DNA of 64,000 bases from Polytrichum commune (lineage: Eukaryota > Streptophyta > Polytrichopsida > Polytrichales > Polytrichaceae): contig OX485809.1 of the NCBI GenBank assembly GCA_950295325.1, positions 39,957,081 through 40,021,080 of the forward strand, read 5' to 3'. Shown one piece after another: positions 35,701-46,223 of the stretch. Both the position numbers and the translations under genes were made by a program. The notes under the pieces were generated by a model. It had not been told where the DNA came from and did no database searches. It was given only the letters and a program-made list of their open reading frames with translations. Positions within the stretch are counted from its first letter, which is position 1; every line of letters starts with the position of its first letter.

Positions 35701-37105
35701 CGGGAAAATCGGAGATGGTCCACATCAACAATGCCCTCATGTTGAAACGTCGAGACCCTCTAGGTTGGGAGAAATCGAGTGTTGGTACGCCTTGCCACAG
35801 TTGCTTCAACTCATCCAACAAAGGCCGTAGATACACATCTATGTTTCCATCGGATGGTGACCGCTTGCCCGAGATCAAAATGCATAGTGAAATGAAGAAC
35901 TTCTTAGTGACAAACCAAGGCTCCAAGTTGTATATCAGAATCAACACAGGCCACGTCGACCAATTTGTATTGCTCAACTTGAAGGGATTCACACCATCCA
36001 GCGCCAATGCCAGCCGCATGTTTCTACTCTCCTTGCCAGAGTTGTCGAAAGCGACGTCGCTGTCGATGTGCTTCCAAGCGGGACTGTCAACAACCAATCG
36101 CATGATGCCGTCCTCACTGACATGCTTTGTGTATCCCATCAACATGCCGCCAATCTCTGGTGACCGCCACATACGTTTCAGCCTTGGTATTAGTGGAAAA
36201 TGTCGAATAACCTTGCTGGGGACATTGTTTGTGCCCTCCATCCAACGTGACTTTGAACATTTGGGGCACACATTTGATTCTGCATGTTCACCGTCATAGA
36301 GCACACATCCATCTGGACATGCATGGATGTTGTTGTAGTTCATGCCCAAATTTCGGATGGTCTTCGCCGCTACGTAGTGACTACGTGGTAGTTTATTGCC
36401 CTCAGGGAGCAAGTGTTCAGACAAATACTGCAACAGTTCCGAGCTGAAGTTGTTGCTGACACCAAAGACATGACACATGTTCATTAGCACAATTGTGGCG
36501 GAGATAACGCTGGTCTTCGAGCCACTGTACAACGGAGTTGTGGACTGCTGGTACAGGTTCTCCAGGCCCTGCAGAGTGTCGTTCTCAACGTCGTCCTCAA
36601 TGTCGGGTTCACTCGCGAATTCCCTGTGCAACGCGTCCCCTCGGTCAAGAGCCTCCATCACCTGTCTCTGCACATCATGATACTGGTCGAGTGGCGTGTC
36701 GGCGTTGCTGAATGGATCCTCCCTTTGGACATCAGCTGTGTTGTCGTCGACATTGATGTTGAACATGCCATCTGGGTTGGCGTCGACTACATCATCATCA
36801 AACGGCATGTCCTCAACCCAAATACCGCGAGGAGGGTATCCTTCAAGGGGGTCGCCTCCTATGACGGACTTTGTCAAGAAAGGGTCTCTACCAACCGATG
36901 TGTGATGCTCTCTGATCGCGACGATCGATTTGCGTATGCCTCCGTGACAGTTTACGCACGGGCATGGGTAGGCCTGTATGTTCCGCTGTGTAGCAACCCG
37001 GAGCTCTATTTGCAGGATGAGATCGCCAAGGGAAATATGTCGCAGTGTACGTCCGTCATCAGTGAATCGGATTCGAGCAGCGCGAGATCGTAAATCCGGA
37101 TCCAT
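32759..37105 (-). CDS. CACTA transposase (TNPD/Tnp2-like), four exons, frame broken in exon 3
   Basis: Catalytic protein that cuts and joins the element ends in the nucleus. Exons: 37,105-35,327; 35,088-34,741; 34,406-33,825; 33,660-32,759, total about 1,200 codons, the usual size. Introns 1 and 2 are phase 0 with clean GT/AG ends (CAG/GTTTTG...TTCCGCAG and CAA/GTAATA...TTTTGCAG). Landmarks in order: CPCVNCHGG near residue 45; a CPDGC...CPKC finger near 262; LALALDGVNPF near 365; PLLDELKQLW near 430; TISDFPAYGLISG near 465; then HLKIRHVLDVMHCEKN right after the first junction, SHDYHVLMQQ at the end of exon 2, a full DUF4218 domain in exon 3 (ILPVAVRN through FPPTFLNIMAHLPVHLVEQL), and a DUF4216-like end in exon 4 (YGFTLANFNHM through QVFLADDSTRRGWKIVL). 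Exon 3 loses frame at a triple CATCGTT at 33,955-33,975, where one unit too many gives a stop. A second one-base slip near 33,850 is likely. The third intron (33,661-33,824) is less certain. Confidence 0.9.
33955..33975 (-). other. Triple 7-bp repeat that breaks the transposase frame
   Basis: CATCGTT occurs three times in a row on the plus strand. Because 7 is not a multiple of 3, one unit more or less switches frame. With two units the frame would continue into residues resembling the helix that follows DUF4218 in relatives; with three, a stop follows at 33,954. Confidence 0.7.
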
Positions 37106-38330
37106 GGCCGAAGCCTACAGGGGACGTCCGTTATGTTCCCCAAATGAGCTGCCACAAACATATTGTGCAGTACTACGTTAGACTTTACTGTAACCAGGCT
37201 GAATGCAGGGGCTATGCTAGAACCTCGTCAGCGAGCGTGGATGCAACATATACAATAAGTGTCAACATGGACATTCACCGAGACGTCTACAATATCACGT
37301 TTGTGTTTGTGTTGATGTCCACAATGACATCCAATATCACAAGTGTACAACATGTACAATGCCACGAAGGGCGTCTACAATGACATCCCATTCCCTGTGC
37401 AAACAGACGTTGGGTTGAACAACAGGGCAGCCACTCCCCATGTGTCCCACATTCTGTATCTGCTTGTGCTACGAGCGCCACTTCAGGAACGTGCGCACGG
37501 TGCAGACACAAATATTTTGGGGGAAGGTTGGCGGAGACCCTCACTTGCTGCATTTCATTAGCGACAGATCGCAAGGTGTCATGGCTCTAAGTGCAGAATC
37601 CATCCAGCAGGCTACGATTGTAGGAGAGAGAGAAGGAGTACCACAATTACAGACGGAAGGGTTGGGGGTGACAGAGGCAGCAGTTGATGTTTTCCACAAT
37701 TTTGTTAAGCACATCGCAGGAAATGCTCCAGAAAGAGGTACAGTGCAGGAAAACCCCCAAGAAAGAGGACCCCAACTCCGGCGGAGCAAGTGGTTTGCGG
37801 CCACTGTCGAAGCTGAAGCCCCCTGTCCGGTATTGCTGCATGCGCCCCTCCTGCAGAAGGTACAATCCGAGGCTCCGTGTCGTGTCTCCATGGGCGAGGT
37901 TTAGGGTCCGCGGTGCCCGGCGCGGTAATAGGCCCCGCATGGTACACGGCCATGGGTCCCACCTGCTCCACGGCCATGGGTTAAGCCCGCGTGGCAGTAG
38001 TACAACCCGCGCAGCCATTACTTCATGGCTGCTAGACATCCTCAATACCCCGTTCACGTCCTCACAGACGTCCAATGTGCAGCGCGGGTTGCCGCCGCCG
38101 TCCGGGATGTTGTAGCTGATCCAATCGATTGTGCCCAATCAGCAGGTTGTGCTCAGCCACATTCCTGGTGTGAGAGCCCAATTGCCATAGGAGATAGCTC
38201 GGAGAGACAGTTTACCTGTGAAGCCGTGATCGGCTGTGTGTGGATGTGCTGACTAGGGTTTGTGTGAGTGTGGACCTCTGTGCAGGTGCGGGGCGAGGCT
38301 TTTGTGCCCTGGCGTGCAGCACGGCGGAGG
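37106..38330. promoter_or_regulatory. Divergent promoter region between the two CACTA genes
   Basis: The transposase start (minus strand) and the accessory-gene start (plus strand) face away from each other across about 1.2 kb. The half next to the transposase (37,230-37,400) is packed with GACATT, GACGTC, GATGTCC, GACATCC and GGCGTC words like those of the termini. The 37,560-38,250 part is GC-rich, with open frames on both strands (for example ATG at 37,580, and minus-strand frames at 37,541-38,138), but none carries a recognised motif or a convincing continuation. One could be an unrecognised 5' exon of the accessory gene. In En/Spm the accessory protein binds terminal motifs and controls the promoter; the same logic may apply here. 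Confidence 0.5.
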
Positions 38331-41300
38331 ATGCCGCAGCGGAGCGGAACAAGGACAAAGAGGCCGCGGTCCCCACCTCGGCACCGAGTGCCGAACAGCT
38401 CGGACCGGGAGGTGGAGGAGACGGACTGTGACGAAGAGGAGGTGGGGCGCCGGACGAAGCACCGCCACGATGTGCGGTATGTGGCTTCGCTTCGCAAAGG
38501 GAAGGCTCGAGCTCGGACGCCTCCCAAGAGAAAGCGTTGGGTCGTCACCATATCCTCCGAGGAGCCCGGGGAACAATCTTTATCGCCGCAGAGAGACGAC
38601 GATGAGCTCAAACAAGATTTCAGGTGAGTTTGTCGCAGCTGGGAAGATGTGCCTCCGTGTTCATCGTTTGTGCAGGCTGGTAGTCAAGACGTTGCCCATG
38701 ACGTCCGCATGGACACTGGCTACGCCACAACATACATCTTGTTGCACTGGGAGATGTCCCCCTGGACATCCAGGCTAGAACCCCAGAACCCTTGTCCTGA
38801 ACCCTAAACCTAGGCGAGCTGCTCCACAATCCCCCCTTTTTTGGGGTGCCTTTCTCACACATGCATGTGACACTCATGCATAAATTCTTTCGTAGCTCGA
38901 GGCATCCTTGGTGTTTTTTTGATGTCTCCCGAGACATCAAGATGTCCGTTCAGATATCCTGCTCAATTGGAGCACATTTATTTTCCTCTATGTATGTGGT
39001 TTTGGCCATGCTGCAGTGCTTTCTGCAGGTAATTTTCTTCTCTTCTTTGGCAGGCAGTGTTCCACATTTGTATTTTTGTCTCAACATGATTCTGGAAATC
39101 CACATATGTGGGTGTTTTTTTTTGCTTACCCCCACTAGTCGGCTAAGTGCCCCCTTCTGATTTGCTCCTGTGCCGCCTTCTACTCTTCTGGTTTTGGTGG
39201 ACGTCGCCCGGGACATGCAGATTTATGTTCAGATATCCTGCCCAATTGGCACGCCCTTATTTTCATCTTTTGGCCATGCCCTCATGTTTTGTGCAGGTAA
39301 TCTTCTTCTATTCTATGATAGGCAGTGTTCCTCATTTGCATTCTTGTCTCTGCACGAACCTTCTCCATCCACATCTATGGGTGTTTCTTTTTGTTTTTTA
39401 TTTGGCTTACCCTCACAGACAGGCCAAGTGCACCCTTCTGATGTGCTCCTGTCTAGCCTTCTACTCTTCTCGTTTTGTCCGCATTTAATATTCTGTTCCA
39501 CTTTCATAGGCTCCCGTGAAATTTGTAATCTTGCCTTCGCACGCTTCTTGAAAGCCACATCTCACGGTGTTTAGTATTTTTATTGTCAGGTTTGGCTTAC
39601 CTGTCATTAGCAGGCTAAGTGTCCCCTTCTGTTATTGTCAACCCTACCCTTGTACAGCTCTTGTATTGTTGGACGTCTCCCGAGACAGGGAGATGTCTAT
39701 GCAGACGTCCTTCTACAGCTCTTGTATTGTGGGACGTCCCCCGAGACAGGAAGATGTCTATGCAGACGTCCTTACACAACTCTTGTATTCTGGGACGTCT
39801 CCCGAGACAGGGAGATGTCTGTGCACACGTCCTTCTACAGAGGTTGTATTGTGGGACGTCTCTCGGGACAGGGAGATGTCTGTACAGACGTCCTTTACAA
39901 CTCTTGTATTGTGGGACGTCTCCCGAGACAGGGAGATGTCTGTACAGACGTCCTCTCAGACATAAATCCCTAACAGTCGTCTCTTCCACAATATGTATGA
40001 ATGCATCTAATTTTTTCGCACTTGTCCGACTTGGCATAGCCGCGGGTATGACACTCACACAACTGAGTCAGATGGCAACGAGGGAGCTGAGTACTCTGAA
40101 TCGGACACGGAGGAGGATGAGACGATGCCTCGAAAGCGGCGCATGAAATCAAACACCCACACCGAGGACATGAAGAAGCCTGTGTTGGTGGATTCCAAGG
40201 GCATTCCGTACGGGACGATGAAGAAGGTGCTAGAGCAGGAAGTGAAGCTCTTGGCGAAGGACCTTGACCCCCGCCATAGTTGGGAAGGGCAACCAAAACA
40301 TGCCAAGGATCGGTTTTTCAAGCGGGTGTATGCAGGTATGGCCCCTCCATTGCCTCTGAGCCTCCATGTTGTTTCTGGACATCTAATGCAACGTCCAATT
40401 TAACATCTCCAGCTCATGAAATGGCATGTGTTGCGATGACAGAGTGGGAGATCAAGGGTAAAGGCAATGGGAAGAAAATTGATGAGATGTGGTTCCAAAA
40501 AATCGTTACGAAGGTCCTTATAAATCTCCGATTTCGACTGGGGCGCCTGATTGACACCAAGGCTCCTAAACCCCCGGAAGTGTCCACGGAATGTTGGAAC
40601 GATCTCGTCGTCTGGCGGGCCTCCGAGCTGTCCAAGAAGAAGTCCGCACAGATGCGTTCCATCTCTCGTCGCAGGGTGTCTAAGGCATCCCAATTGCAGG
40701 CTCTTCGGGAGGTTGTGCTTGTGAGGCTGGTACGCTCCCCTCACCGCCTTTCTCTACATGACCAGATGCATGTTTGTTCTGTCGCGGTTGACATTTGTGA
40801 TGTTTGCTTTGACATTTTCATCATCCATTGCCAACGTCTTATCTGTCACAGAGTATACGTCTTCAACGAGAGCCGTTTGAGACGGAGATAAACGAAGAGG
40901 TGGATAAGGAATACCAGAGGCTGGAAGCAGAGCGGCTCGACGAAGAGCAAGGTCCAGAGAAGAACATCGCAGATATGGCCACGAGGATGGAAGAGTTGGA
41001 GGCGAAACTGGATGCATCCAACGACCGGCTAGAGGCCAAGATTGATGCTTCCCAGTCGCGACTAGAGGCGATGTTCCAGCAACTCCTAGCTGGGAGACCA
41101 CCTATCTCTCCTGCCCCAACTGTATCACCTGCCCCCATTGTCTATCCTACCATTACTATTCCCCCTGCCCCCACTGTATCCTCGGCAGACATCGCCCCTA
41201 TGATTGGTGTCGTGTTGCCAATGCGGGTGGAAGAGCCCAGGAGTGCAGACATGAAAGATGATGTGGGAAGCGGAGATGCAACGTTGGCGCTTGGAGAAGG

Positions 41301-41997
41301 TGCATCACAATCGTTGGCGGTTGAGGTGTGCGAAGCGGACAGGGCGCAGGAACAAGAGCAACTTGCACGGGGACTGGACACCCACAGCTCTGGGCCCCAG
41401 CCAAGTTCGTCAGTGAGGCCGGAGCAGCTCGAGCAGGTATCCTGAACGTATGAATGTACATATTCAACGTAGGGGCAGTTTGTCGCTAGATGTTGCTGGA
41501 AACATGTCTTCCAACATCTCCGGTGACATGAGGATTTTTATTGACATCTCGGTTGACATCTATTTAAACAGCATGCGACAAAACACATAAACTAAGCTTC
41601 TTTGCAATTTTTTATGCAATGCTCATATATTTGTTGTTTTCGTCCGCAAAAAATGGTCTTGTGTTGCGTATTGTGCTTGGCCGATTGGAATGTCCTGGCG
41701 CATCCTGCATAGCTAGATGTTGAATTGCATGTTCAGGATGCGGTGGACACAATCGCCGACAACGTTGGTCCTCGACCTCGGCGACCTGAACAACCCGAGA
41801 AGACAATGAAAGGAGTGAAAGTGGCAGGCTTGTCGAAACCCTCGAAGGCCGAAGGACCGAAGCCCCTAGGATCCACAAAACCAGCAGGCTTGTCAAAACC
41901 CGGAAAGGGTGCTGCAAAGGTCGGGAGCTCAACAAGAGCAGAGGTTGCGAAGAAGAAATCTGCTAGCGCGCCCAATGTATTTGGCGAGTCGTCATAG
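38331..41997 (+). CDS. TNPA/Transposase_24-like CACTA accessory protein, five exons
   Basis: Likely the DNA-binding partner that recognises subterminal motifs and helps the transposase align the ends. Exons: 38,331-38,623; 40,040-40,335; 40,413-40,720 (or 40,729); 40,852-41,436; 41,737-41,997, giving about 580 residues without stops. Every junction keeps frame: phase 2 (CAG/GTGAGT...GCATAG), phase 1 (CAG/GTATGG...CTCCAG), phase 0 (...GTCACAG) and phase 0 (CAG/GTATCC...TTCAG). Exon 1 is charged with a nuclear-type PPKRKRW. Exons 2-3 carry the plant Transposase_24 pattern: DSKGIPYGTMKKVLEQEV, then HAKDRFFKRVYAG, then KVLINLRFRLGRLI, and PPEVSTECWNDLVVWR followed by a KKKSAQMRSISRRR basic segment. 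Exon 4 has a coiled coil (MEELEAKLDASNDRLEAKID) and a proline-rich stretch (ISPAPTVSPAP). Exon 5 repeats AGLSKPSKAEGPKP and AGLSKPGKGAAK. I chose ATG 38,331 because an in-frame stop lies at 38,265; an upstream leader exon is possible. Confidence 0.8.
38890..39650 (+). repeat. About 280-295-bp tandem repeat inside intron 1 of the accessory gene
   Basis: The phrases GTTCAGATATCCTGC (38,951 and 39,230), GCAGGTAATTTTCTTC or GCAGGTAATCTTCTTC, GGCAGTGTTCC, CCCTTCTGAT.TGCTCCTGT and CCTTCTACTCTTCT recur in the same order, giving two good units and a partial third. The units carry the same GACGTC/CGAGACATC core that is amplified in the 61-bp array downstream. The short plus-strand open frames here (39,147-39,574) are repeat by-products. 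Confidence 0.75.
39654..39957 (+). repeat. 61-bp minisatellite, five units, in intron 1 of the accessory gene
   Basis: Units start at 39,654, 39,715, 39,776, 39,837 and 39,897, each beginning ACARCTCTTGTATT (unit 4 ACAGAGGTTGTATT). Each contains GGACGTCTCCCGAGACAGGG, AGATGTCT and CAGACGTCC. The core is quasi-palindromic: GTCTC faces GAGAC, and GACGTC or GATGTC words sit at both sides. Open frames on both strands across this array are artefacts of the repeat. Confidence 0.95.
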
Positions 41998-43579
41998 TGG
42001 AATCACATATAGTTTTCCTTGACACTGATAGATCTTCATTGTCGGCAACGGTTGCTTGCAAGTATAGGTTCGGATTTTTGAAACACCTTCGACATGCTTT
42101 GCTGGCACGCACCGGAAACGAGACTGTGAACGGCGGTCTTCAAATGTACGCATGCACAAACAATGAAATTGTTCTTCGGTAACTATAAGACCCGAAGACT
42201 ATTTTTTTGCTTTACTGTAATTTCTCATGTCTCTATCAATGTCTGTGCATTTTCGGGATCATTCTCAAGCGCTTTGAGCGACCACCATTGCAACCGGCAT
42301 ATACGGAGCAATAGACAATACAGTAGACAGCCATTCTGCACCGCTTGTTGCGTGTGTTGTCGTCCAATACATTTGCCCGCAACGTCGGCGGCGTTTTTTC
42401 ACATGCCCACTCAAACGCGGGTATGGTCACAATTACTTATTGAAGGCTGTCGGAGACATTCATACAGACATCCAGCATAACACCACTGACATCTAATTCA
42501 ACATCGTGAACATCTACTTAGACATCAGAGATAATGGAGTCTCTTGCCTTGCATAGTGACGACCACATGCCCCTGAAATTTCGTGGATGTCCCAATTGGC
42601 ATCTCTCACCACGTGACGAATACTTTGAATAATGTTTCACGCAACATCACAGATATTTGTTCAGATTTTTTGACATGGCTCTGGTAATGCTCACTGAGCT
42701 CAATGGATGCTCTAAGGGACACCTTCCATAACGTGATGGACAACCTATTGGATGTCAAGAAGGACGCCACAAAAAATAACTCGTGCACAATCCATGCCCA
42801 GTAAGAGAAACGAACCCCAAAGGTGTGCATTTTTTGGAACATGCCCGACGCACTCTTGAACAAAAAGAATGTCAACAAAAATGCACCCACATGTCTCATG
42901 GCCTGTCCGTGACGACGTGCATTAATTCGCCACGACATCTTCAATGTCTCTAATAACGCACATGATGATAGCGTGAAGACACACATTAGTCACATTAAAT
43001 GAATGTCGCGATGTCCGCACAAAGCATACCATAATATATGCTTTCAATAATGACATCAGGTGTGCTTGCGATAACATCAAATTCTACATACAAAGTGTCA
43101 AAACATGCATCCTAGCAGAGACCACTAAACAATAGATAGTGTCTGCCTAAACACGGTTGTGTTGCTCGGGACATCCAAATGAACACCCTTTTAAACCCTA
43201 AACCGCCCAAACATTTGCTGACATGGCATGCCAAGTCATCGCATTGTCATAATCCACGTCAGATGCCACCGTTGCCATGTCATATTTTGGCAGGACCATG
43301 TCATCTTCCACATCACCAACGGGCCGGATGAAAATCATTTCCATGTGGCATTGCCCGTTGAAAAGGGCGCTGATGTGCCCCCCCCCCCCCCCCGTGGCAT
43401 CCACATGGCACCACTTCTAAGCACCCAAACACATGTTTCATAACGCATGTTAAGGTAAACATTGTGCATGTTGAGTTCAATTTTTGGCATGTTTTGGCAT
43501 GTTTTGGTTGATCCGATTTTAGGTGATGTTTTCATAAACATCATCCATGTTTTTTTAGACATTTTTCCGCATTTTTTCG
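41998..43579. promoter_or_regulatory. CACTA right subterminal region
   Basis: Non-coding. Dense GACATC/GACATT/AACATC words occur at 42,450-42,530 (five within about 80 bases), with further ones at 42,590-43,080 (GATGTC, GACATC, GCGATGTCC). The last 400 bases have repeated ACATGGCA/CATGTCAT words and a C16 tract at 43,378-43,393. This parallels the left subterminal region, as expected for binding sites near both ends. Confidence 0.6.
43378..43393. repeat. Poly-C(16) tract near the CACTA right end
   Basis: Sixteen consecutive C, about 220 bases inside the right terminus. Confidence 0.97.
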
Positions 43580-43611
43580 AACATCACAAAAAACACGGGT
43601 TTCTTATAGTG
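43580..43611 (-). repeat. CACTA right terminal inverted repeat
   Basis: Exact reverse complement of 30,437-30,468, ending GGGTTTCTTATAGTG and followed by the ACA duplication. Confidence 0.97.
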
Positions 43612-46180
43612 ACACATTTAGTTCATTGCAAATGCATCATAGTATTTCAAAATACAACAATCGTTGTAAAACTACATATGGGTGTTCAAACATGTTCCTT
43701 GGCCATGATTGGGTCACTCCGAGTAGAATTCTCCCCTTGGTGATGAGTCCTCGTTTCTCTTACTTTTAGCATGTATCTACTACCCAGTGAGTATACACAA
43801 AGCTCGCTACACCTCTCACTTGCATGAATGGTAAAAAAAATGTTTTTTAGGGTCACGGGCTTATATTGGAGTTCTTACCTATGGTAAATTTTCGTAAACC
43901 CTAATTTGACCATGGATTAGAGACATGGGTCATGTCTGTAAGTATGGTTATTTTGCTTTATTCATCTACATCCTTGTTACATCCATTTCATGGTAAGTAT
44001 GATTTCTTTCCATGTATGTAGACTTATTATCATCCGAGCCTAGAATCGTCTATTTATAAAGAGGACCATTGCTAAGTAGATTAATGTAAGAGTTTAAAAT
44101 CTAATTTTTTAGTGGCATGGCATTAATCAAGAAATAGAGATAGCTGACTTTTCAAAACTTGTACAAAGTTTGAACTTCCTCTTTTCAGAAGCCAAATCCT
44201 TCAATTTCTTCTTCTTTGCAATACAAGGGTGGGTGGGTGGGAATGTCCACAAGACTCTTTGTACCTCTTTTGCATCTTTCTATTTGGAATCACAATAACA
44301 TTTTGCATGATAGAGCTTAATATTTGCCATCATGCCTAATTGGGTGTGTTGTACAACATAGACATCTTGTCTCATAATCTAATTTGTTTTGCAAGAAAAT
44401 GTACCTTCTTAAGAATTTATGTTGTCACATGGCTTCCTACAACAAATGCTTGATTGTGCCTACCCCATACCTTGTAGTTTGAACATCTATCTCCCTGTTT
44501 CACTTCAAAGTACACATACTTAATCCACCACATGTATGGAGTACTTACAAGGGAAATGTTCCTAGTAACTTCAACCAATGGATATGCATAGAATGTCATA
44601 ATCACAATACATCATTGTATTGAAAGTGTGAAGGGCATGCCTCACATGTGCCCATGCAACCAACCAACAAACAATTGAGGATTAGTTACGTACACGAGCT
44701 AAATAACAACATGGCTCAGTTGTTATCCATGTTGCACACACTTAATCCATTTCAAATGCATCATAGTATTTCAAAATATAACACTCGTTGTAAAACTACA
44801 TATGGGTGTTCAAACATGTTCCTTGGCCATGATTGGGTCACTCCAAGTAGAATACTCCTCTTGGTGATGAGCCCTAGTTTCTCTTACTCTTAGCACGCAT
44901 TTATTACCCTAATGTGTATATACAAAGCTCACTGCACCTCTCACTTGCATGAATGATAAAAAAAAAATTGTTTTTCTAAGGGTTAAGGGTTTATATTGGA
45001 GTTCTTATCTATGGTAAGTTCTCGTAAACCCTATTTTTATCATGGATTAGAGACGTGGTTCACATTTGTTACTATGGTTATTGTTCTCTATTCGTCTACA
45101 TCCTTGTTACATCCAATTCATGGTAAGTATAATTTATTTCCATGTATGTAGATTTAGAATAACCTAAGCCTATAGTCCTCGACTTATAAAGAGGACCATT
45201 GCTATGTAGATTAATGTAAGAGTTTAACATCAAAATTTGTGTCCTAAGAGAGAGAGCTGGGCATTTCTTGAGTGAAGCTATGCTTACTTTCAAGCATATT
45301 TCTTTCTACAACATCCTCTTGTCAAGAGGCCATTCCATTCTTTCATATATCTATGTATCTATCAAAACCTGGGAGGGTTGGTGGGATCTTCCCTCCATGT
45401 TAGTACATTGCACATTTTAACTTTCACACTTTGGAGCATTTTGAAAATACTTGCAATATGTATAACCTTGGAGTATTCACATCACTAAGGTTTGCAAGTG
45501 TATATCCTTTCCAAACCAATTTGCAACTTAAGTCCATCATATGCAAAGTCAAGTTTAATATGACAACCTAATATCCTTTCAAAGTCACTAACAAGGTAGC
45601 ATTGTAAAACATGCCTTCTAACTTGTGGAATGTTTACTTCCTCTATACACACTATTTCGTAATAAGATTGTATACAAAACCTAATAAGGCCGTCAAATTT
45701 GTGAAGGGTCTGCCTCACTTGTGCCCATGCCACCAACCAAATCCACGGAGAGGGTTAGTAACGTACACGAGGTGAATAACAACAAAACCCAATTGTTATC
45801 TATTTCACACGAATACATGAGGCATAACCATACATTTTGTATTCCAAAATACTCACTATCCTCAATGAGTATTCTACCTGTTCTTTGGCCATTTGAAAAT
45901 CCACAGCTTGTAGTAAGTCACTTTCACTTCCAACAAGCTCCCACCTTGCTTACCCTAATCACAAAAATTACCTAAGGTAAAATGCTTCCGCGGCTTACTC
46001 TTGGAAAGGAAGTACTCAAGTGGGCTTCCTCTTATTATATGATTAGGTAATCATTTAGGACCGTAGATTTGCAACCTCATATCTATGGTCGTTTATCCTT
46101 AGTTGGCCATTGCCTAGTACTAAGGTAAAACCTTTTAGGGTACATATTACTAAGTGGTGCCAGTTGGTTAAGATCTGACC

Positions 46181-46182
<2 letters not shown>

Positions 46183-46222
<40 letters not shown>
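46183..46222. repeat. (GA)20 microsatellite at a unit junction
   Basis: Uninterrupted GA alternation at the start of unit 4 of the tandem array. A similar (GA)15 tract lies at 47,123-47,152, where the array ends. Confidence 0.95.

Positions 46223-46223
<1 letters not shown>

Larger units (their letters stand above)
30437..43611. mobile_element. Complete CACTA (En/Spm) transposon, 13,175 bp
   Basis: The left end starts CACTATAAGAAACCCGTG and the right end is its exact reverse complement; the inverted repeats are identical over 32 bases. ACA flanks both sides (30,434-30,436 and 43,612-43,614), the 3-bp target duplication expected of CACTA elements. The next unit of the host repeat shows the same site without an insert (near 44,735). 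Inside are a Tnp2-type transposase gene (minus strand) and a TNPA/Transposase_24-like gene (plus strand) in divergent orientation. Long non-coding subterminal regions hold repeated GACRTC/GATGTC/GACGTY motifs. Perfect termini and target duplication suggest a young insertion. Confidence 0.97.

Noticed and set aside
35574-36299. 241-codon plus-strand open frame
   Set aside because: Lies exactly antisense to transposase exon 1, which carries clear family motifs; a mirror frame.
37541-38138. Minus-strand open frames of 116-163 codons upstream of the accessory gene
   Set aside because: GC-rich region open in several frames on both strands, no motif; kept only as a possible unrecognised leader region.
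39654-39957. Possible CRISPR-like array
   Set aside because: Units are contiguous and similar across their whole length, with no unique spacers; it is a minisatellite in a plant transposon intron.
39567-40146. Overlapping open frames of 112-175 codons on both strands with repeated residues
   Set aside because: They follow the 61-bp minisatellite in the intron; the repetition produces open frames on both strands without coding meaning.
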